Part shown: in pieces, positions 33,709-42,485 of the stretch
How positions within the stretch are numbered: the first letter of the stretch is position 1
Layout of the letters: each line of letters starts with the position of its first letter
Origin: Actinoplanes solisilvae
GTDB taxonomy: Bacteria > Actinomycetota > Actinomycetes > Mycobacteriales > Micromonosporaceae
Length of the DNA stretch: 64,000 nt
Direction: 5' to 3'
NCBI RefSeq assembly: GCF_003999975.1
Contig: NZ_RJAC01000007.1
Span: forward strand, 1 to 64,000
Notes under the pieces: model-generated
What the model saw: only the letters and a program-made list of their open reading frames with translations
The model's database searches: none
What the model was told of the DNA's origin: nothing
Made by a program: the position numbers and the translations under genes

Positions 33709-33787
33709 CTTTACCTCTTTGATTCGGGAACAGCGTTCGCGAACACCGTATCCAGAACGGTAAGCTCGGCGCAACGAGAGGGGTGGC
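33709..33787. promoter_or_regulatory. Divergent promoter with a GTTCGCGAAC palindrome
   Basis: Between the hydrolase and the TetR gene. GTTCGCGAAC (33735-33744) is a perfect 10-bp palindrome, with related half-sites GGGAAC (33727) and AGAACGG (33755). A plausible TetR operator controlling both directions. Confidence 0.5.
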
Positions 33788-34447
33788 ATGGAGGCGGTGC
33801 CGGTATGGCTACGGGAACGGCGTACGGGAGTGGGCCGCCCGGCCGAGCGGTCTCGGTCGGAGGTGACCACTGCGGCGATCGCGCTGGCCGACCGCGAGGG
33901 TCTGGCCGCCGTTTCGATGCGCCGCGTCGCCGCCGAGCTGGGCACCGGGGCGGCGTCGCTCTACCGGTACGTCGACCGCCGCGACGACCTGCTCGACCTG
34001 ATGACCGACGAGGTGGTGGCCGGTTATCAACTGCCGGCGCCCGGCGGTCCCTGGCTGCCGGGCCTGCTGGAGGTCTGCCGGCAGGGGCGCGAGCTGATGC
34101 GGCGGCACGGCTGGCTGCCCGAGCTGGTGCTCACCCGCTCGGCGCTCGGCCCGCACGGCACCGACCTGCTGGAGCACGTGCTGGCGCTCCTCGCCGAGCA
34201 CCCGGCAAGCGTGGGCCGCAAGCTGGAGGCGTTCGCCGTCATGAACGCGCTCACCGCCGCGCTCACGCTCAACGAGCTCAACAACGACTCCGGTGCCCTG
34301 CAGCGTCAGGGCGCCTACCTGGCCCACACGGTCGCCGCGGGCCGCCACCCCCACCTGACGGCCGCGCTGACCGGTGGTTCACTGGAACCGGCACCACAGT
34401 TCGAGGACACGATGTCGCGGGTTCTGACCGGGCTGCTGGGAGATTGA
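33788..34447 (+). CDS. TetR/AcrR-family regulator
   Basis: 219 residues. N-terminal HTH: SEVTTAAIALADREGLAAVSMRRVAAELGTGAASLYRYVDRRDDLLDLMTDEV; the helical C-terminal ligand domain is of the TetR_C type (PGGPWLPGLLEVCRQGRELMRRHGW). Probably represses itself and the divergent hydrolase. Its stop abuts that of the caspase-like gene with no gap (TGATCA). Confidence 0.88.
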   Translation: MEAVPVWLRERRTGVGRPAERSRSEVTTAAIALADREGLAAVSMRRVAAELGTGAASLYRYVDRRDDLLDLMTDEVVAGYQLPAPGGPWLPGLLEVCRQGRELMRRHGWLPELVLTRSALGPHGTDLLEHVLALLAEHPASVGRKLEAFAVMNALTAALTLNELNNDSGALQRQGAYLAHTVAAGRHPHLTAALTGGSLEPAPQFEDTMSRVLTGLLGD

Positions 34448-35518
34448 TCAGTCGATGCCGTAGATGCTCAGCTCCAGCGCGTCCGCCTGGTGGGCGACCT
34501 GATAGCAGTGCGCGGCCAGGTGTTTCGCTGACGCGCCGTCGAGCGGCGTGAACGACTGCGTGACGATCTCGGCGTTCCCGTTGACCCCAGCGACCAGCGC
34601 GACTCGACCATAACTCGACGCTCCGGCCAGCAGCCGCTCCGGTGTGAGCAGCGCCGACATCGGACCGACGCGCGCTTGGAGGCCGCAGAGTTCGACCCCT
34701 TCGGCGTACGGGTCGGCGCTGTCGACGACAAAGACTTGGACCTTGTGCGTACGACCCTCAGGCAGCGGAACCGTGACCTCGTAGTGCCCGTCGCCCTTCG
34801 CCCACTCGGCGCCGAGGAGGTGCGCGAGGCCCCGTACGCGGTCCTTGAGGCCTTTGGTCCGGCCCTTGACCTGCGGCGGAACCGCGCGAGGGTCGGGGGC
34901 CGACGGGACGGGGGTGTCGGTGAGCAGCCAGCGCTCGATCAGGTTGTCGAGGCCGTTGTCCGCGTCGAGGAAGTCGACGGCGCGGTCGAGCGTCACCGGG
35001 CGGCCCCAGCCGGCCACGAGCGGACGACCGCCGAGGGCAGCACGCCAGGCCGCCGCGTGCGCGCCGACGTAGCAGGCGCCGAGGACGGCCAGCCGCAGGT
35101 CGGGGGAGGCCGTCGCCGGGTCGAGGTCGCCCGGCGAGACCAGGTCGCCGTCGCAGCACTGCAGGCTGCCGTCCTCGCCGCCGTGCGAACTCCAGTAGAA
35201 GCCCGCGGTGCCCTCGGCGGCCACGGCCTCGAGCAGGTCGCTGCGGATGGCCTGCTGGTCGACAACGACGGTGTAGCCGGCTTCGCGCAGGACGGCGATG
35301 TCGTCGTCGATGTGGGCGAGTTCAGCGGCCAGCATGGAACGGTCCTGCTCGCTGGCCGTCCGATAGCCGAACAGGAACAGGAACGTCTTGCCGTCACCCG
35401 GCCCGGCGCCGGTCGGGGCGTGCACGACGCGCTTGGCCGGGTCGTCGCCGCGGGCGTCGGGGGACCAGTGCTTGATGCCCGGCTTGGCGGCCGCCCAGTC
35501 GGCGGGGAGGCTGGTCAT
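34448..35518 (-). CDS. Caspase-like (clan CD) protein with YbjN/CesT-like C-terminal region
   Basis: 356 residues from ATG 35518. The N-terminal half has the two clan-CD signatures at the ends of hydrophobic strands: GFYWSSHGGEDG with His112 and LRLAVLGACYVG with Cys149, preceded by LREAGYTVVVDQQAIRSDLLEAV as in caspases. The last ~110 residues (YEVTVPLP...LTPERLLAGASSYG...HLAAHCYQVAHQADALELSIYGID) resemble YbjN/type III chaperone folds. Caspase-like proteins in bacteria often cleave partners on infection or stress. Its start overlaps the stop of the next-listed gene by 1 nt, so the two are co-translated. Function inferred. Confidence 0.7.
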   Translation of the reverse strand: MTSLPADWAAAKPGIKHWSPDARGDDPAKRVVHAPTGAGPGDGKTFLFLFGYRTASEQDRSMLAAELAHIDDDIAVLREAGYTVVVDQQAIRSDLLEAVAAEGTAGFYWSSHGGEDGSLQCCDGDLVSPGDLDPATASPDLRLAVLGACYVGAHAAAWRAALGGRPLVAGWGRPVTLDRAVDFLDADNGLDNLIERWLLTDTPVPSAPDPRAVPPQVKGRTKGLKDRVRGLAHLLGAEWAKGDGHYEVTVPLPEGRTHKVQVFVVDSADPYAEGVELCGLQARVGPMSALLTPERLLAGASSYGRVALVAGVNGNAEIVTQSFTPLDGASAKHLAAHCYQVAHQADALELSIYGID

Positions 35519-35910
35519 CAGTAGTCGTCCAGGGCGGTGTGGGCCTTCTCGAACTGGTCGGCGATCGCCGGGAGCACCTCGAGCGGAAGGGTGAACTCGT
35601 CCTGGTCGAGAGTGGCCAGTGGCGCCTGATAGGTCAGCATGTAGTCGCCGTCCTCGTCGAGCGCGAGCGCGCCGAGGGCCAGGTCGGCGTTGTGGCGCAG
35701 CGCCACCCGCGGGCTCATCTCCGACTCCTTGCAGACAAAGCTGCGATAGGCGACCCACTCCCGGTCGTACGCCTCGTAGCGGTTCACCAGGATCCGCTGC
35801 GAGCGGTCGTCCCCGGTCGGCAGAACCAGCGAGAACCAGTCATCGCCGTCGGTCGGCTCAAGCTCGTAGCGGGTCCGCGCGAACTCGCGCAACTCGTTCC
35901 AGGTCGGCAT
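35518..35910 (-). CDS. YbjN/CesT-like peptide-binding chaperone-type protein
   Basis: 130 residues from ATG 35910. Sequence MPTWNELREFARTRYELEPT...WFSLVLPTGDDRSQRILVNRY...LRHNADLALGALALDEDGDYMLTYQAPLATLDQDEFTLPLEVLPAIADQFEKAHTALDDY follows the YbjN/T3SS-chaperone pattern (strand-rich middle, closing 'ADxxE' helix). It precedes the caspase-like gene with TGATG overlap and may bind or restrain it. No ribosome site; a TATAAAT box 6 nt upstream indicates a leaderless mRNA. Confidence 0.68.
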   Translation of the reverse strand: MPTWNELREFARTRYELEPTDGDDWFSLVLPTGDDRSQRILVNRYEAYDREWVAYRSFVCKESEMSPRVALRHNADLALGALALDEDGDYMLTYQAPLATLDQDEFTLPLEVLPAIADQFEKAHTALDDY

Positions 35911-35916
35911 GCGCGC

Positions 35917-35923
35917 ATTTATA
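35917..35923 (-). promoter_or_regulatory. -10 box TATAAAT of a likely leaderless promoter
   Basis: On the minus strand TATAAAT is followed by GCGCGC and ATG 35910, placing the transcription start at or next to the start codon. The rest of 35924-36200 holds nothing recognisable on either strand. Confidence 0.5.
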
Positions 35924-36200
35924 CAAGAGCCCCGGCCCGGGGTCGCGCGTGCCCCGAGAGTCGTTGCGTGCCAAGGCAACCATCCACCAGCCGCCGCCCG
36001 CACCGTGCGTGCGTCACGGCCTTTGCCCCCCAGCCCGCAGCCGCCGAAGCCGGAGCTCGATCACCCAGCGCATTCGAAAACCCGACGAGGCGTACGTCCA
36101 CGGTTCGCTATTGAGCCGCCGGGAGATCCGAACCTACCTATCCTCCTAGGATGCTCTAGGCCGTGTGTGGTGCGGAACCGGGCAAGCGGATCATTGGCGC

Positions 36201-37226
36201 GTGGAGACTCCCTACGTGGCCGTCGATGTCGCGGTGCTGGATCGCAATGTGCGGTCGATGGCAGCCGCCGCCGGTCAGCGCGGCCTGGCCCTGCGGCCGC
36301 ACGCCAAGACGCACAAGACCGTCGAGATCGCGCGGCGGCAGATCGAGCACGGCGCCGCCGGCCTGACCGTCGCGACCGTCGCCGAGGCTGAGGCGTTCGC
36401 CGACGGCGGCATCGAAGACCTTTTCATCGCCTACCCCGTCTGGCCCTCACCCGCCCGGGCCCGTCGCCTGCGCGCCCTCGCCGACCGGGTAGCCCTGCGT
36501 GTCGGCGTCGACTCCGCCGAGAGCGCCCAGGCCCTCGCCCGATCGGTAGGCCCGCTCGATGTCATGGTCGAGGTCGACAGCGGCCAGCACCGCAGCGGCG
36601 TGCGCCCGTCCGACGCGAAGGCCCTGGCCGCCGACGCCGAGCGAGCAGGCCATCGTGTCAGCGGCATCTTCACCTTCCCCGGCCACGGCTACGGCCCCGG
36701 CCTGCAGCACCAGGCCGCCCGGGACGAGGCCACCGCTCTTCTCGAGGCCGATCCCCAAGCCCCCGTACGCAGTGGCGGCTCCACGCCCACCGCCGCGTTC
36801 GCCGAGGCCGGCCCGCTGACCGAGATGCGCCCGGGGGTCTACGTGTTCGGCGACGCCCAGCAGGTCGAGCTCGGCACCTGCACCTGGGACGACGTGGCCC
36901 TCACGGTCGCCGCCACGGTGGTGAGCCGCCGCGGCGACCGGGCGATCGTCGACGCCGGCAGCAAGATCCTCGGCGCTGATCGGCTCGCGTGGGCCACCGG
37001 TTTCGGCCGCCTCCCCGATCATCCCGACGCGCGCATCGTCGCCCTCTCCGAGCACCACGCCACGATCGAGTTCCCCGGCGGTGCCGTGCCCGCCCGGGGC
37101 GACCGCCTACGGGTGGCGCCCAACCACGTCTGCGCCACCGTCAACCTCACCGACGAGCTCGTGGTCGTCGAGGCCGGCCGGGAGATTGATCGCTGGCGCG
37201 TCGCCGCCCGCGGCGCGAACACCTAA
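36201..37226 (+). CDS. PLP enzyme of the D-threonine aldolase / D-serine dehydratase family
   Basis: 341 residues from GTG 36201 (VETPYVAVDVAVLDRNV). Alanine-racemase-like N-terminal barrel with the PLP lysine in LRPHAKTHKT, then HRSGV, FTFPGHGYG and GGSTPT phosphate-binding turns. The C-terminal domain has the metal motif APNHVCATVNL (His-x-Cys), which distinguishes this group from alanine racemases. Likely acts on D-threonine, D-serine or a 3-hydroxy-D-amino acid. Its last 40 codons are overlapped antisense by the next gene. Confidence 0.86.
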   Translation: METPYVAVDVAVLDRNVRSMAAAAGQRGLALRPHAKTHKTVEIARRQIEHGAAGLTVATVAEAEAFADGGIEDLFIAYPVWPSPARARRLRALADRVALRVGVDSAESAQALARSVGPLDVMVEVDSGQHRSGVRPSDAKALAADAERAGHRVSGIFTFPGHGYGPGLQHQAARDEATALLEADPQAPVRSGGSTPTAAFAEAGPLTEMRPGVYVFGDAQQVELGTCTWDDVALTVAATVVSRRGDRAIVDAGSKILGADRLAWATGFGRLPDHPDARIVALSEHHATIEFPGGAVPARGDRLRVAPNHVCATVNLTDELVVVEAGREIDRWRVAARGANT

Positions 37227-38006
37227 AGAAGCCAGCGCTGAGGCAGAGGGCGTACCCGGTTCGGCGTGATAGACCACCATCATCAGACGGTCAGCGCCGA
37301 TCACCGCGAGTTTTTCGCGGCGCAGGCGCAGATCGCCGAGCCGGGGATGCCGGATCACACTGGTGTCGTTGCCACCGCGCTGAATGTCGTGCCGCGCCCA
37401 CAGCTCGCGAAACAGCGGGCTGCGCCGGTTGAGCTCGTCGATCAGCGCGCGATACCGGGGGTCGTCCGTGTCGGTGCCGATCTCCGCGCGTAGCTGGGCC
37501 ACGTAGCCGGCCGCGTTCTCGTCGAGATCCGGGTGGTAGTCGCGGGCCAGCGGGTCGGTGAACACGGCCAGCACCCGGTTGACCCCGGTCGCCATCAGCG
37601 GCGACAGCGCCACGGCGAGCGCGTTCGCGGCGACGACGTCGCGGTAACGGTTCACCACGAAGGCGGGCACGTTCAGCGTCGCCAGCAGCATCTCGATACC
37701 GGCGGGCACGGCCGACTCGACAAGCGGCGGCCTGCGGCGCGGTTGAGCCAGAGCCAGGGCGTACGAGGTGGCGTCGGCATCCAGCCGCAGCACGCGGGCT
37801 ATCGCCTCGACGACCTGCGCGGACGGCGTACGGTCCCGGCCCTGTTCCAATCGCAGGTAGTACTCCGCGCTGATGCCCGCGAGCAGCGCCACCTCCTCGC
37901 GGCGCAACCCCGGCACGCGGCGTAGACCGTTGCCGGGCAGTCCCACGTCGGCGGGCCGGACGAGCCGGCGCCGGGCCCGCAGGAAGTCGCCGAGTTCGCT
38001 GCGCAT
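37107..38006 (-). CDS. MmyB-like XRE-family regulator with C-terminal extension
   Basis: 299 residues. HTH: ELGDFLRARRRLVRPADVGLP...VPGLRREEVALLAGISAEYYLRLEQGRDRTPSAQVVEAIARVLRLD, then the MmyB ligand domain ending LRREKLAVIGADRLMMVVYHAEPGTPSASALASL. Family members normally stop about there; this one continues ~36 residues (GVRAAGGDAPAINLP...) antisense to the aldolase gene. The extension looks like antisense read-through, so the native stop may have been lost. Divergent from the SDR gene, a probable target. Confidence 0.82.
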   Translation of the reverse strand: MRSELGDFLRARRRLVRPADVGLPGNGLRRVPGLRREEVALLAGISAEYYLRLEQGRDRTPSAQVVEAIARVLRLDADATSYALALAQPRRRPPLVESAVPAGIEMLLATLNVPAFVVNRYRDVVAANALAVALSPLMATGVNRVLAVFTDPLARDYHPDLDENAAGYVAQLRAEIGTDTDDPRYRALIDELNRRSPLFRELWARHDIQRGGNDTSVIRHPRLGDLRLRREKLAVIGADRLMMVVYHAEPGTPSASALASLGVRAAGGDAPAINLPAGLDDHELVGEVDGGADVVGRHP

Positions 38007-38117
38007 CCCGCCACCGTAGGCCGCTGCCTGTCCCCGTCACTACCAGGAACGACTAGGACTGCCACCACAACGGCGGCCCGTGGACGGTGGATGGTGAACA
38101 CACCAGGAGGAACGAAC

Positions 38118-38951
38118 ATGGCAACGTGGTTCATCACCGGCGTCAACAGCGGCCTCGGGCGCGAGATGACCGAGCAGCTGCTGCAGCGCGGCGACCGGGT
38201 GGCCGGCACCGTGCGTAAGCAGGGGTCGGTCGACGATCTCGCGGCGAAATACGGCGACCAGTTCTGGGTGGCCCACCTCGACGTCACCGACCTGCCCACC
38301 GTACGGGCTGAGGTGGATCGCGCCTTTGCCGAGCTCGGACGCATCGACGTCGTCGTGAACAACGCCGGCTACGGGCTGTTCGGGGCGGCCGAGGAGCTGA
38401 CCGACGAGCAGATCGTCGCGCAGCTCAACACGAACCTGCTCGGCTCGATCGCGGTGGTTCGCGCGGCCCTGCCCCATTTGCGCGGGCAGGGCGGCGGCCG
38501 TCTGATCCAGATCTCGACGTACGGTGGTCAGGCGACCAACCCGGGGGCGTCGCTCTATCACGCGAGCAAGTGGGGCATCGAGGGCTTCATGGAGGGCACC
38601 GCGAAAGACGTGGCCCCCTTCGGCATCGGTGTGACGATCGTCGAGCCCGGTGGCGCCCGCACCGAGTTCCGTTTCGACAGCCTCCAGCTGGCAACCCCGC
38701 ATTCCGCGTACGACTCCACGCCCGCGGCGATGGTGCGGGGCGCGAAGGACCGCAGCCGTCCGCCGCTCGGGGACCCGGCGAAGATGGCCTCGCGGATCAT
38801 CGCCGGCGCGGCCGAGGAGCCGGCTCCGCCACGCTTGGTGCTGGGCAGCGACTCGTACCGTTTCGTGACCGCGGCTCTGCGTGAGCGGCTGGCCCAGGTC
38901 GAGCCGCAGGAGTCGGCGGCCGCCGCGACCGACTGGGTGGACGCGCAGTAA
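38118..38951 (+). CDS. Short-chain dehydrogenase/reductase
   Basis: 277 residues from ATG 38118, AGGAGG seven bases upstream. Rossmann motif TGVNSGLG, NNAGYG, catalytic Ser in IQISTYGGQ, and Tyr/Lys in YHASKWG. Classical SDR length; NADP preference is suggested by Arg in VRKQGS. Substrate unknown. Divergent from the MmyB-like regulator, the common arrangement in which that regulator represses the SDR. Confidence 0.9.
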   Translation: MATWFITGVNSGLGREMTEQLLQRGDRVAGTVRKQGSVDDLAAKYGDQFWVAHLDVTDLPTVRAEVDRAFAELGRIDVVVNNAGYGLFGAAEELTDEQIVAQLNTNLLGSIAVVRAALPHLRGQGGGRLIQISTYGGQATNPGASLYHASKWGIEGFMEGTAKDVAPFGIGVTIVEPGGARTEFRFDSLQLATPHSAYDSTPAAMVRGAKDRSRPPLGDPAKMASRIIAGAAEEPAPPRLVLGSDSYRFVTAALRERLAQVEPQESAAAATDWVDAQ

Positions 38952-38960
38952 CTTGGTCGG

Positions 38961-39683
38961 GTGCCGACCCCGTACCGCCTGGAATTTCGCACCCGCCTCG
39001 ACGATCCCGCCGCGCAGCGTGAGGCGATCGACGCCGGTTTCCGCCGGGAGGGGATCGCCCGGGGGGCCGGCCCGAACCGGGAAGATCTGATCATGTGGGC
39101 GCGGCTGGCCGACGATCCCGAGGGTCCGTCGCCGCGGGCGCTGCCCGATCTGCCCGGCGGCGAGCTGACCGACGGCGTGATCCGGGTGCGTCCGCTGCAC
39201 CCCGACGACCTCGACGGTTACTACGAGTTGCGTAGCCTGCCCGAGGTGGTGGCGAGTTCGGTGCCGCCGGTCGCCCCGCCCCGCGACGAGGTCGAACGCC
39301 ATTTCGCGTACGCCGAAGGTCGTTGGCTGGCCGGCGAGGCGGCCGCGATGAGCGTCGTCGACGCGCGCAGCGGCTTGTTCGCCGGCCAGATCGCGCTGTA
39401 CTACTTCCAGCCGCACCACCGCGAGGGAATGCTCGGGTTCGGGGTGCTGCCGGCGTTCCGCGGGCGGGGTTACGCGCGGCGGGCGGTCGAGCTGGTGACG
39501 CGCTGGGCGCTGCACGAGGCGCGGCTGGCCCGGGTGGTGGCGGGCGCGGCGGCCGACAACCTGGCCTCGCAGAAGACGCTGCAGGCCGCCGGGTTCGAGC
39601 TCGAATGCCGGCAGCTCGGCATGTTGCCCGCTCCCGGCGGGGGACGGATCGACGCCGTGCTCTATGTCAGACGTCGTCTCTAG
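38961..39683 (+). CDS. GNAT acetyltransferase with N-terminal extension
   Basis: 240 residues from GTG 38961, 9 bp after the SDR stop. N-terminal ~65 residues (YRLEFRTRLDDPAAQREAIDAGFRREGIARG) form a separate small domain. The GNAT fold follows: VIRVRPLHPDDLDGYYELRSLPEV, GFGVLPAFRGRGYARRAVELVTRWAL (acetyl-CoA loop) and NLASQKTLQAAGFELE. Probably co-transcribed with the SDR and the next peptidase. Substrate unknown. Confidence 0.85.
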   Translation: MPTPYRLEFRTRLDDPAAQREAIDAGFRREGIARGAGPNREDLIMWARLADDPEGPSPRALPDLPGGELTDGVIRVRPLHPDDLDGYYELRSLPEVVASSVPPVAPPRDEVERHFAYAEGRWLAGEAAAMSVVDARSGLFAGQIALYYFQPHHREGMLGFGVLPAFRGRGYARRAVELVTRWALHEARLARVVAGAAADNLASQKTLQAAGFELECRQLGMLPAPGGGRIDAVLYVRRRL

Positions 39684-39692
39684 GGTGGGGAC

Positions 39693-40952
39693 ATGATTGC
39701 GCACCCCGGTCTACGTTTCGCCGACCACACCGTCACCGTTCCGCTCGACCACGGCGACCCGGGCGGCGAGACGATCGAGGTGTTCGCGCGTGAGGTCGTC
39801 GCGGCCGACAAATCGGGCGAAGACCTGCCGTGGCTGGTGTTCCTGCAGGGCGGTCCGGGTGGCAAGTCGCCGCGGCCGCTGCGCGCCGAGGGGTGGATCG
39901 GGCGGGCCGTGCAGACCCACCGGGTGCTGCTGCTCGACCAGCGCGGCACGGGTCGCAGCACGCCGCTGAACGCGACCACCGTGGGTGACCGTCCGGCGGC
40001 GGAGCAGGCGGCCTACCTGAAGCTGTTCCGGGCCGACAGCATCGTGGCCGACGCCGAGATCCTGCGTTCCCGGGTCGCGGGCGGGGCGCCGTGGGACTCG
40101 CTGGGGCAGAGCTACGGCGGTTTCATCACGATGACCTACCTGTCGTTCGCGCCCGAGGGGCTGCGCACCTGTTACGTGACCGGCGGGCTGCCCGGGCTCA
40201 CGGCGACCGCCGACGACGTCTATGCCCGCACCTATCCGCGGGTCGCCGCGAAGAACGCCGAGTTCTACCGCGACTTCCCCGGCGATGTCGCCGCCGTGCG
40301 CCGCGTCGCCGACCACCTGGCCGCGAACGACGTGCGGCTGCCCGACGGCGACCGGCTCACCGTCGAACGGTTCCGGGTGCTGGGCAACTCGTTCGGCATG
40401 AGCGACGGCTACGCCCAATTGCACTGGCTGCTCGACGAGGCCTGGCACGGCGACCGGTTGTCGGCCACGTTCCTGCACCAGGTGATGGAGTTGACCGGCT
40501 TCGTCGACAACCCGCTGTGGGCGCTGCAGGAATACTGCTACGCCCAGGGCAAGGGCCCGACCGGGTGGGCCGCGGCCCGCGCCATGGCCTCGCGCCCCGA
40601 GTTCGCCGCCGCCGCCGACCCGCTGCTGTTCACCGGTGAGATGATGTACCCCTGGATGTTCGAGCAGATCACCGCGCTGCGCCCGTTCGCCGGCGCCGCC
40701 GCCCTGCTCGCCGAGGCCGACGACTGGCCCACGCTCTACGATCCTCGCCGTCTGGCCGCCAACGACGTGCCGGTGCTGGCCGCCGTCTACGCCGACGACA
40801 TGTACGTCGACGCGGGCCTCTCGCTGGAGACGGCGGCGAACGTCGGCAACGTCCGCACGTGGGTCACCAACGAGTACGAACACGACGGCCTGCGCACCGG
40901 CGGCGAAGCGGTTCTCGGCCATCTGATGGACATGGCCAACGGTTTGCGCTGA
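39693..40952 (+). CDS. S33-family alpha/beta hydrolase (proline iminopeptidase-like)
   Basis: 419 residues. The oxyanion motif GGPGG (FLQGGPGGKSP), LLLDQRGTGRS and the nucleophile elbow GQSYGG (Ser in SLGQSYGGF) are diagnostic of prolyl aminopeptidases. The late EYEHDGLRTGG supplies His. Length fits the actinobacterial type with a large helical cap. Expected to release N-terminal proline from peptides. Starts 9 bp after the acetyltransferase stop, with AGGGTGGGG upstream of ATG. Confidence 0.88.
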   Translation: MIAHPGLRFADHTVTVPLDHGDPGGETIEVFAREVVAADKSGEDLPWLVFLQGGPGGKSPRPLRAEGWIGRAVQTHRVLLLDQRGTGRSTPLNATTVGDRPAAEQAAYLKLFRADSIVADAEILRSRVAGGAPWDSLGQSYGGFITMTYLSFAPEGLRTCYVTGGLPGLTATADDVYARTYPRVAAKNAEFYRDFPGDVAAVRRVADHLAANDVRLPDGDRLTVERFRVLGNSFGMSDGYAQLHWLLDEAWHGDRLSATFLHQVMELTGFVDNPLWALQEYCYAQGKGPTGWAAARAMASRPEFAAAADPLLFTGEMMYPWMFEQITALRPFAGAAALLAEADDWPTLYDPRRLAANDVPVLAAVYADDMYVDAGLSLETAANVGNVRTWVTNEYEHDGLRTGGEAVLGHLMDMANGLR

Positions 40953-40969
40953 CGCGGCTTAGAGGCGAC

Positions 40970-40995
40970 GGCCCGGCCCCTGTGTCCGCCGGGCC
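40970..40995. terminator. Bidirectional hairpin terminator
   Basis: GGCCCGGC (40970-40977) pairs with GCCGGGCC (40988-40995) between convergent stops at 40952 and 41004. Confidence 0.65.
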
Positions 40996-41003
40996 ACCGC
41001 GAT

Positions 41004-41966
41004 TCAGTGGCTCAGGATGACTTTGCCGTGCACGTCGCCGGCGTGGTGGCGGCGGTGGATGTCGGCGGTCCGGGCGACCGGGTGGCGTTCCGTGATGCCG
41101 AGCGTGACTGCGCCCTCGTCGACCAGGCGGGCGATCTCGGCCAGGTCGGCGGGATTCGGCCGGACCGTCATCGTCGACACGCGGACACCGCCCGGGCGGT
41201 GGTGAGGGATCGATGCGATCGACAGGAACGCGCCACCCGGCCTGATCAGCGTGGCCAGCCGGTCCAGTTCGCTGGTGGGGGCCGCAGCGGTGTTGAAGAC
41301 CGCGTCGAACCGCGGAATGGGTTCGGGGTCCGCCGGCCGGTCCCATCGGTGGTCGGCGTTCGAGGTCCGGTCGAGCACCTCGTTCGCGCCGGCTGTGCGG
41401 GCGTGCTCGATGCTGGAGGGGCCGGCCACGCCCACAACGGTCGCCCCGGCGCGTTTCGCGAACTGGACGGCGAACCGGCCGACCCCGCCCCCGGCGCCGT
41501 TGATGAGGACCTGTTGTCCGGCGGTTACCCGCAGATGCTGGTGGAATGCCTGCCACGCGGTCAGGGCGGCCACCGGCAGCGCCGCCGCGTCGGCGAGCGG
41601 GATCGTTGATGGCGCCCGCCCCAACCGGTCCACCGCGGCGACGGTGTATTCGGCCGCGGCGCCCTCGCGAGGTCCGCTCAGGTAGCCGATCACTTGGTCG
41701 CCGACGGCGAACCCGGTGACGCCGGGACCGAGCCGCACCACGGTCCCGGCGGCGTCGATGCCGGGCACGAACGGGAAAGTGCGCGGCAGGACGTGATGTG
41801 CGCCGCCGGCCCGCACGAACGTGTCGCCCGGATTGAACGACGTTGCCGCCACCCGCAGCAGCACCTCCCCGGGGCCGGGGGAGGGCACCGGGGCGTGCTC
41901 GTAGCGGAGTTCCTCGGGGCCGCCGTAGCGGTACAGCCGTAGGGCTCTCATCTGATTCTCAGTCAT
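41004..41966 (-). CDS. MDR-superfamily NADP-dependent quinone oxidoreductase
   Basis: 320 residues. GroES-like N-terminal half (MRALRLYRYGGPEELRYEHAPVPSPGPGEVLLRVAATSFNPGD, FPFVPGIDAAGTV) and Rossmann half with INGAGGGVGRFAVQFAKRAGATVVG. No zinc-binding cysteines, so quinone reductase rather than alcohol dehydrogenase type. The C-terminal AGDVHGKVIL is characteristic. Substrate not inferable. 41967-42164 contains no gene. Confidence 0.88.
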   Translation of the reverse strand: MTENQMRALRLYRYGGPEELRYEHAPVPSPGPGEVLLRVAATSFNPGDTFVRAGGAHHVLPRTFPFVPGIDAAGTVVRLGPGVTGFAVGDQVIGYLSGPREGAAAEYTVAAVDRLGRAPSTIPLADAAALPVAALTAWQAFHQHLRVTAGQQVLINGAGGGVGRFAVQFAKRAGATVVGVAGPSSIEHARTAGANEVLDRTSNADHRWDRPADPEPIPRFDAVFNTAAAPTSELDRLATLIRPGGAFLSIASIPHHRPGGVRVSTMTVRPNPADLAEIARLVDEGAVTLGITERHPVARTADIHRRHHAGDVHGKVILSH

Positions 41967-42164
41967 GGGTCTCGCCTCCGAGGCCCCACTGTGTCCCGCC
42001 GAAATTGGACCGGCAAGTCCAGCGGTGGGATCATGCGCGGGGGCGCCCAGTCCGCGGTGGGTCCGCGCCGCGGGGGGAGCGCCGAGCGCGGCGGTGGGAA
42101 CGCGCCCTGGGCAGAGTGAGGGTGCGCGGCTGGACCGTGCCGGAGGGAGTGCCGAGCCCGGCGA

Positions 42165-42485
42165 TCAGACCGTGCCGGGGAGAAGGCCGAGGCCGGAGCG
42201 GGCGACGATCTCCTGCAGGGCGGCGACGTGGGCGGCGAAAGCGTTTCGGCCGAGCGGGCTCAGGCGCACCGACGTGCGGGGGCGTTTGCCGACAAAGCTC
42301 TTGCGGATTTCGACGTAGCCGGCCTCTTCGAGCGTCGTGAGCTGTTTGGACAGCGCCGAGTCGGAGAGGCCGATCTGGTCGCGGACGAACTTGAACTCGG
42401 CCCACTCGGTGGCGGTCAGCAGGCTGACGATCGACAGCCGGGTCGGCGCGTGGATCAGTTCGTCGAAGCGGGGCTCCACGGTCAC
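42165..42485 (-). CDS. Winged-helix transcriptional regulator (ArsR/MarR-like)
   Basis: 106 residues from GTG 42485, overlapping the upstream membrane-protein stop (GTGA). HTH: FDELIHAPTRLSIVSLLTATEWAEFKFVRDQIGLSDSALSKQLTTLEEAGYVEIRKSFVGKRPRTSVRLSPLGRNAF, typical of the 'winged helix DNA-binding domain' HTH_27 group. Such regulators usually control the membrane protein encoded beside them. Confidence 0.85.
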   Translation of the reverse strand: MTVEPRFDELIHAPTRLSIVSLLTATEWAEFKFVRDQIGLSDSALSKQLTTLEEAGYVEIRKSFVGKRPRTSVRLSPLGRNAFAAHVAALQEIVARSGLGLLPGTV

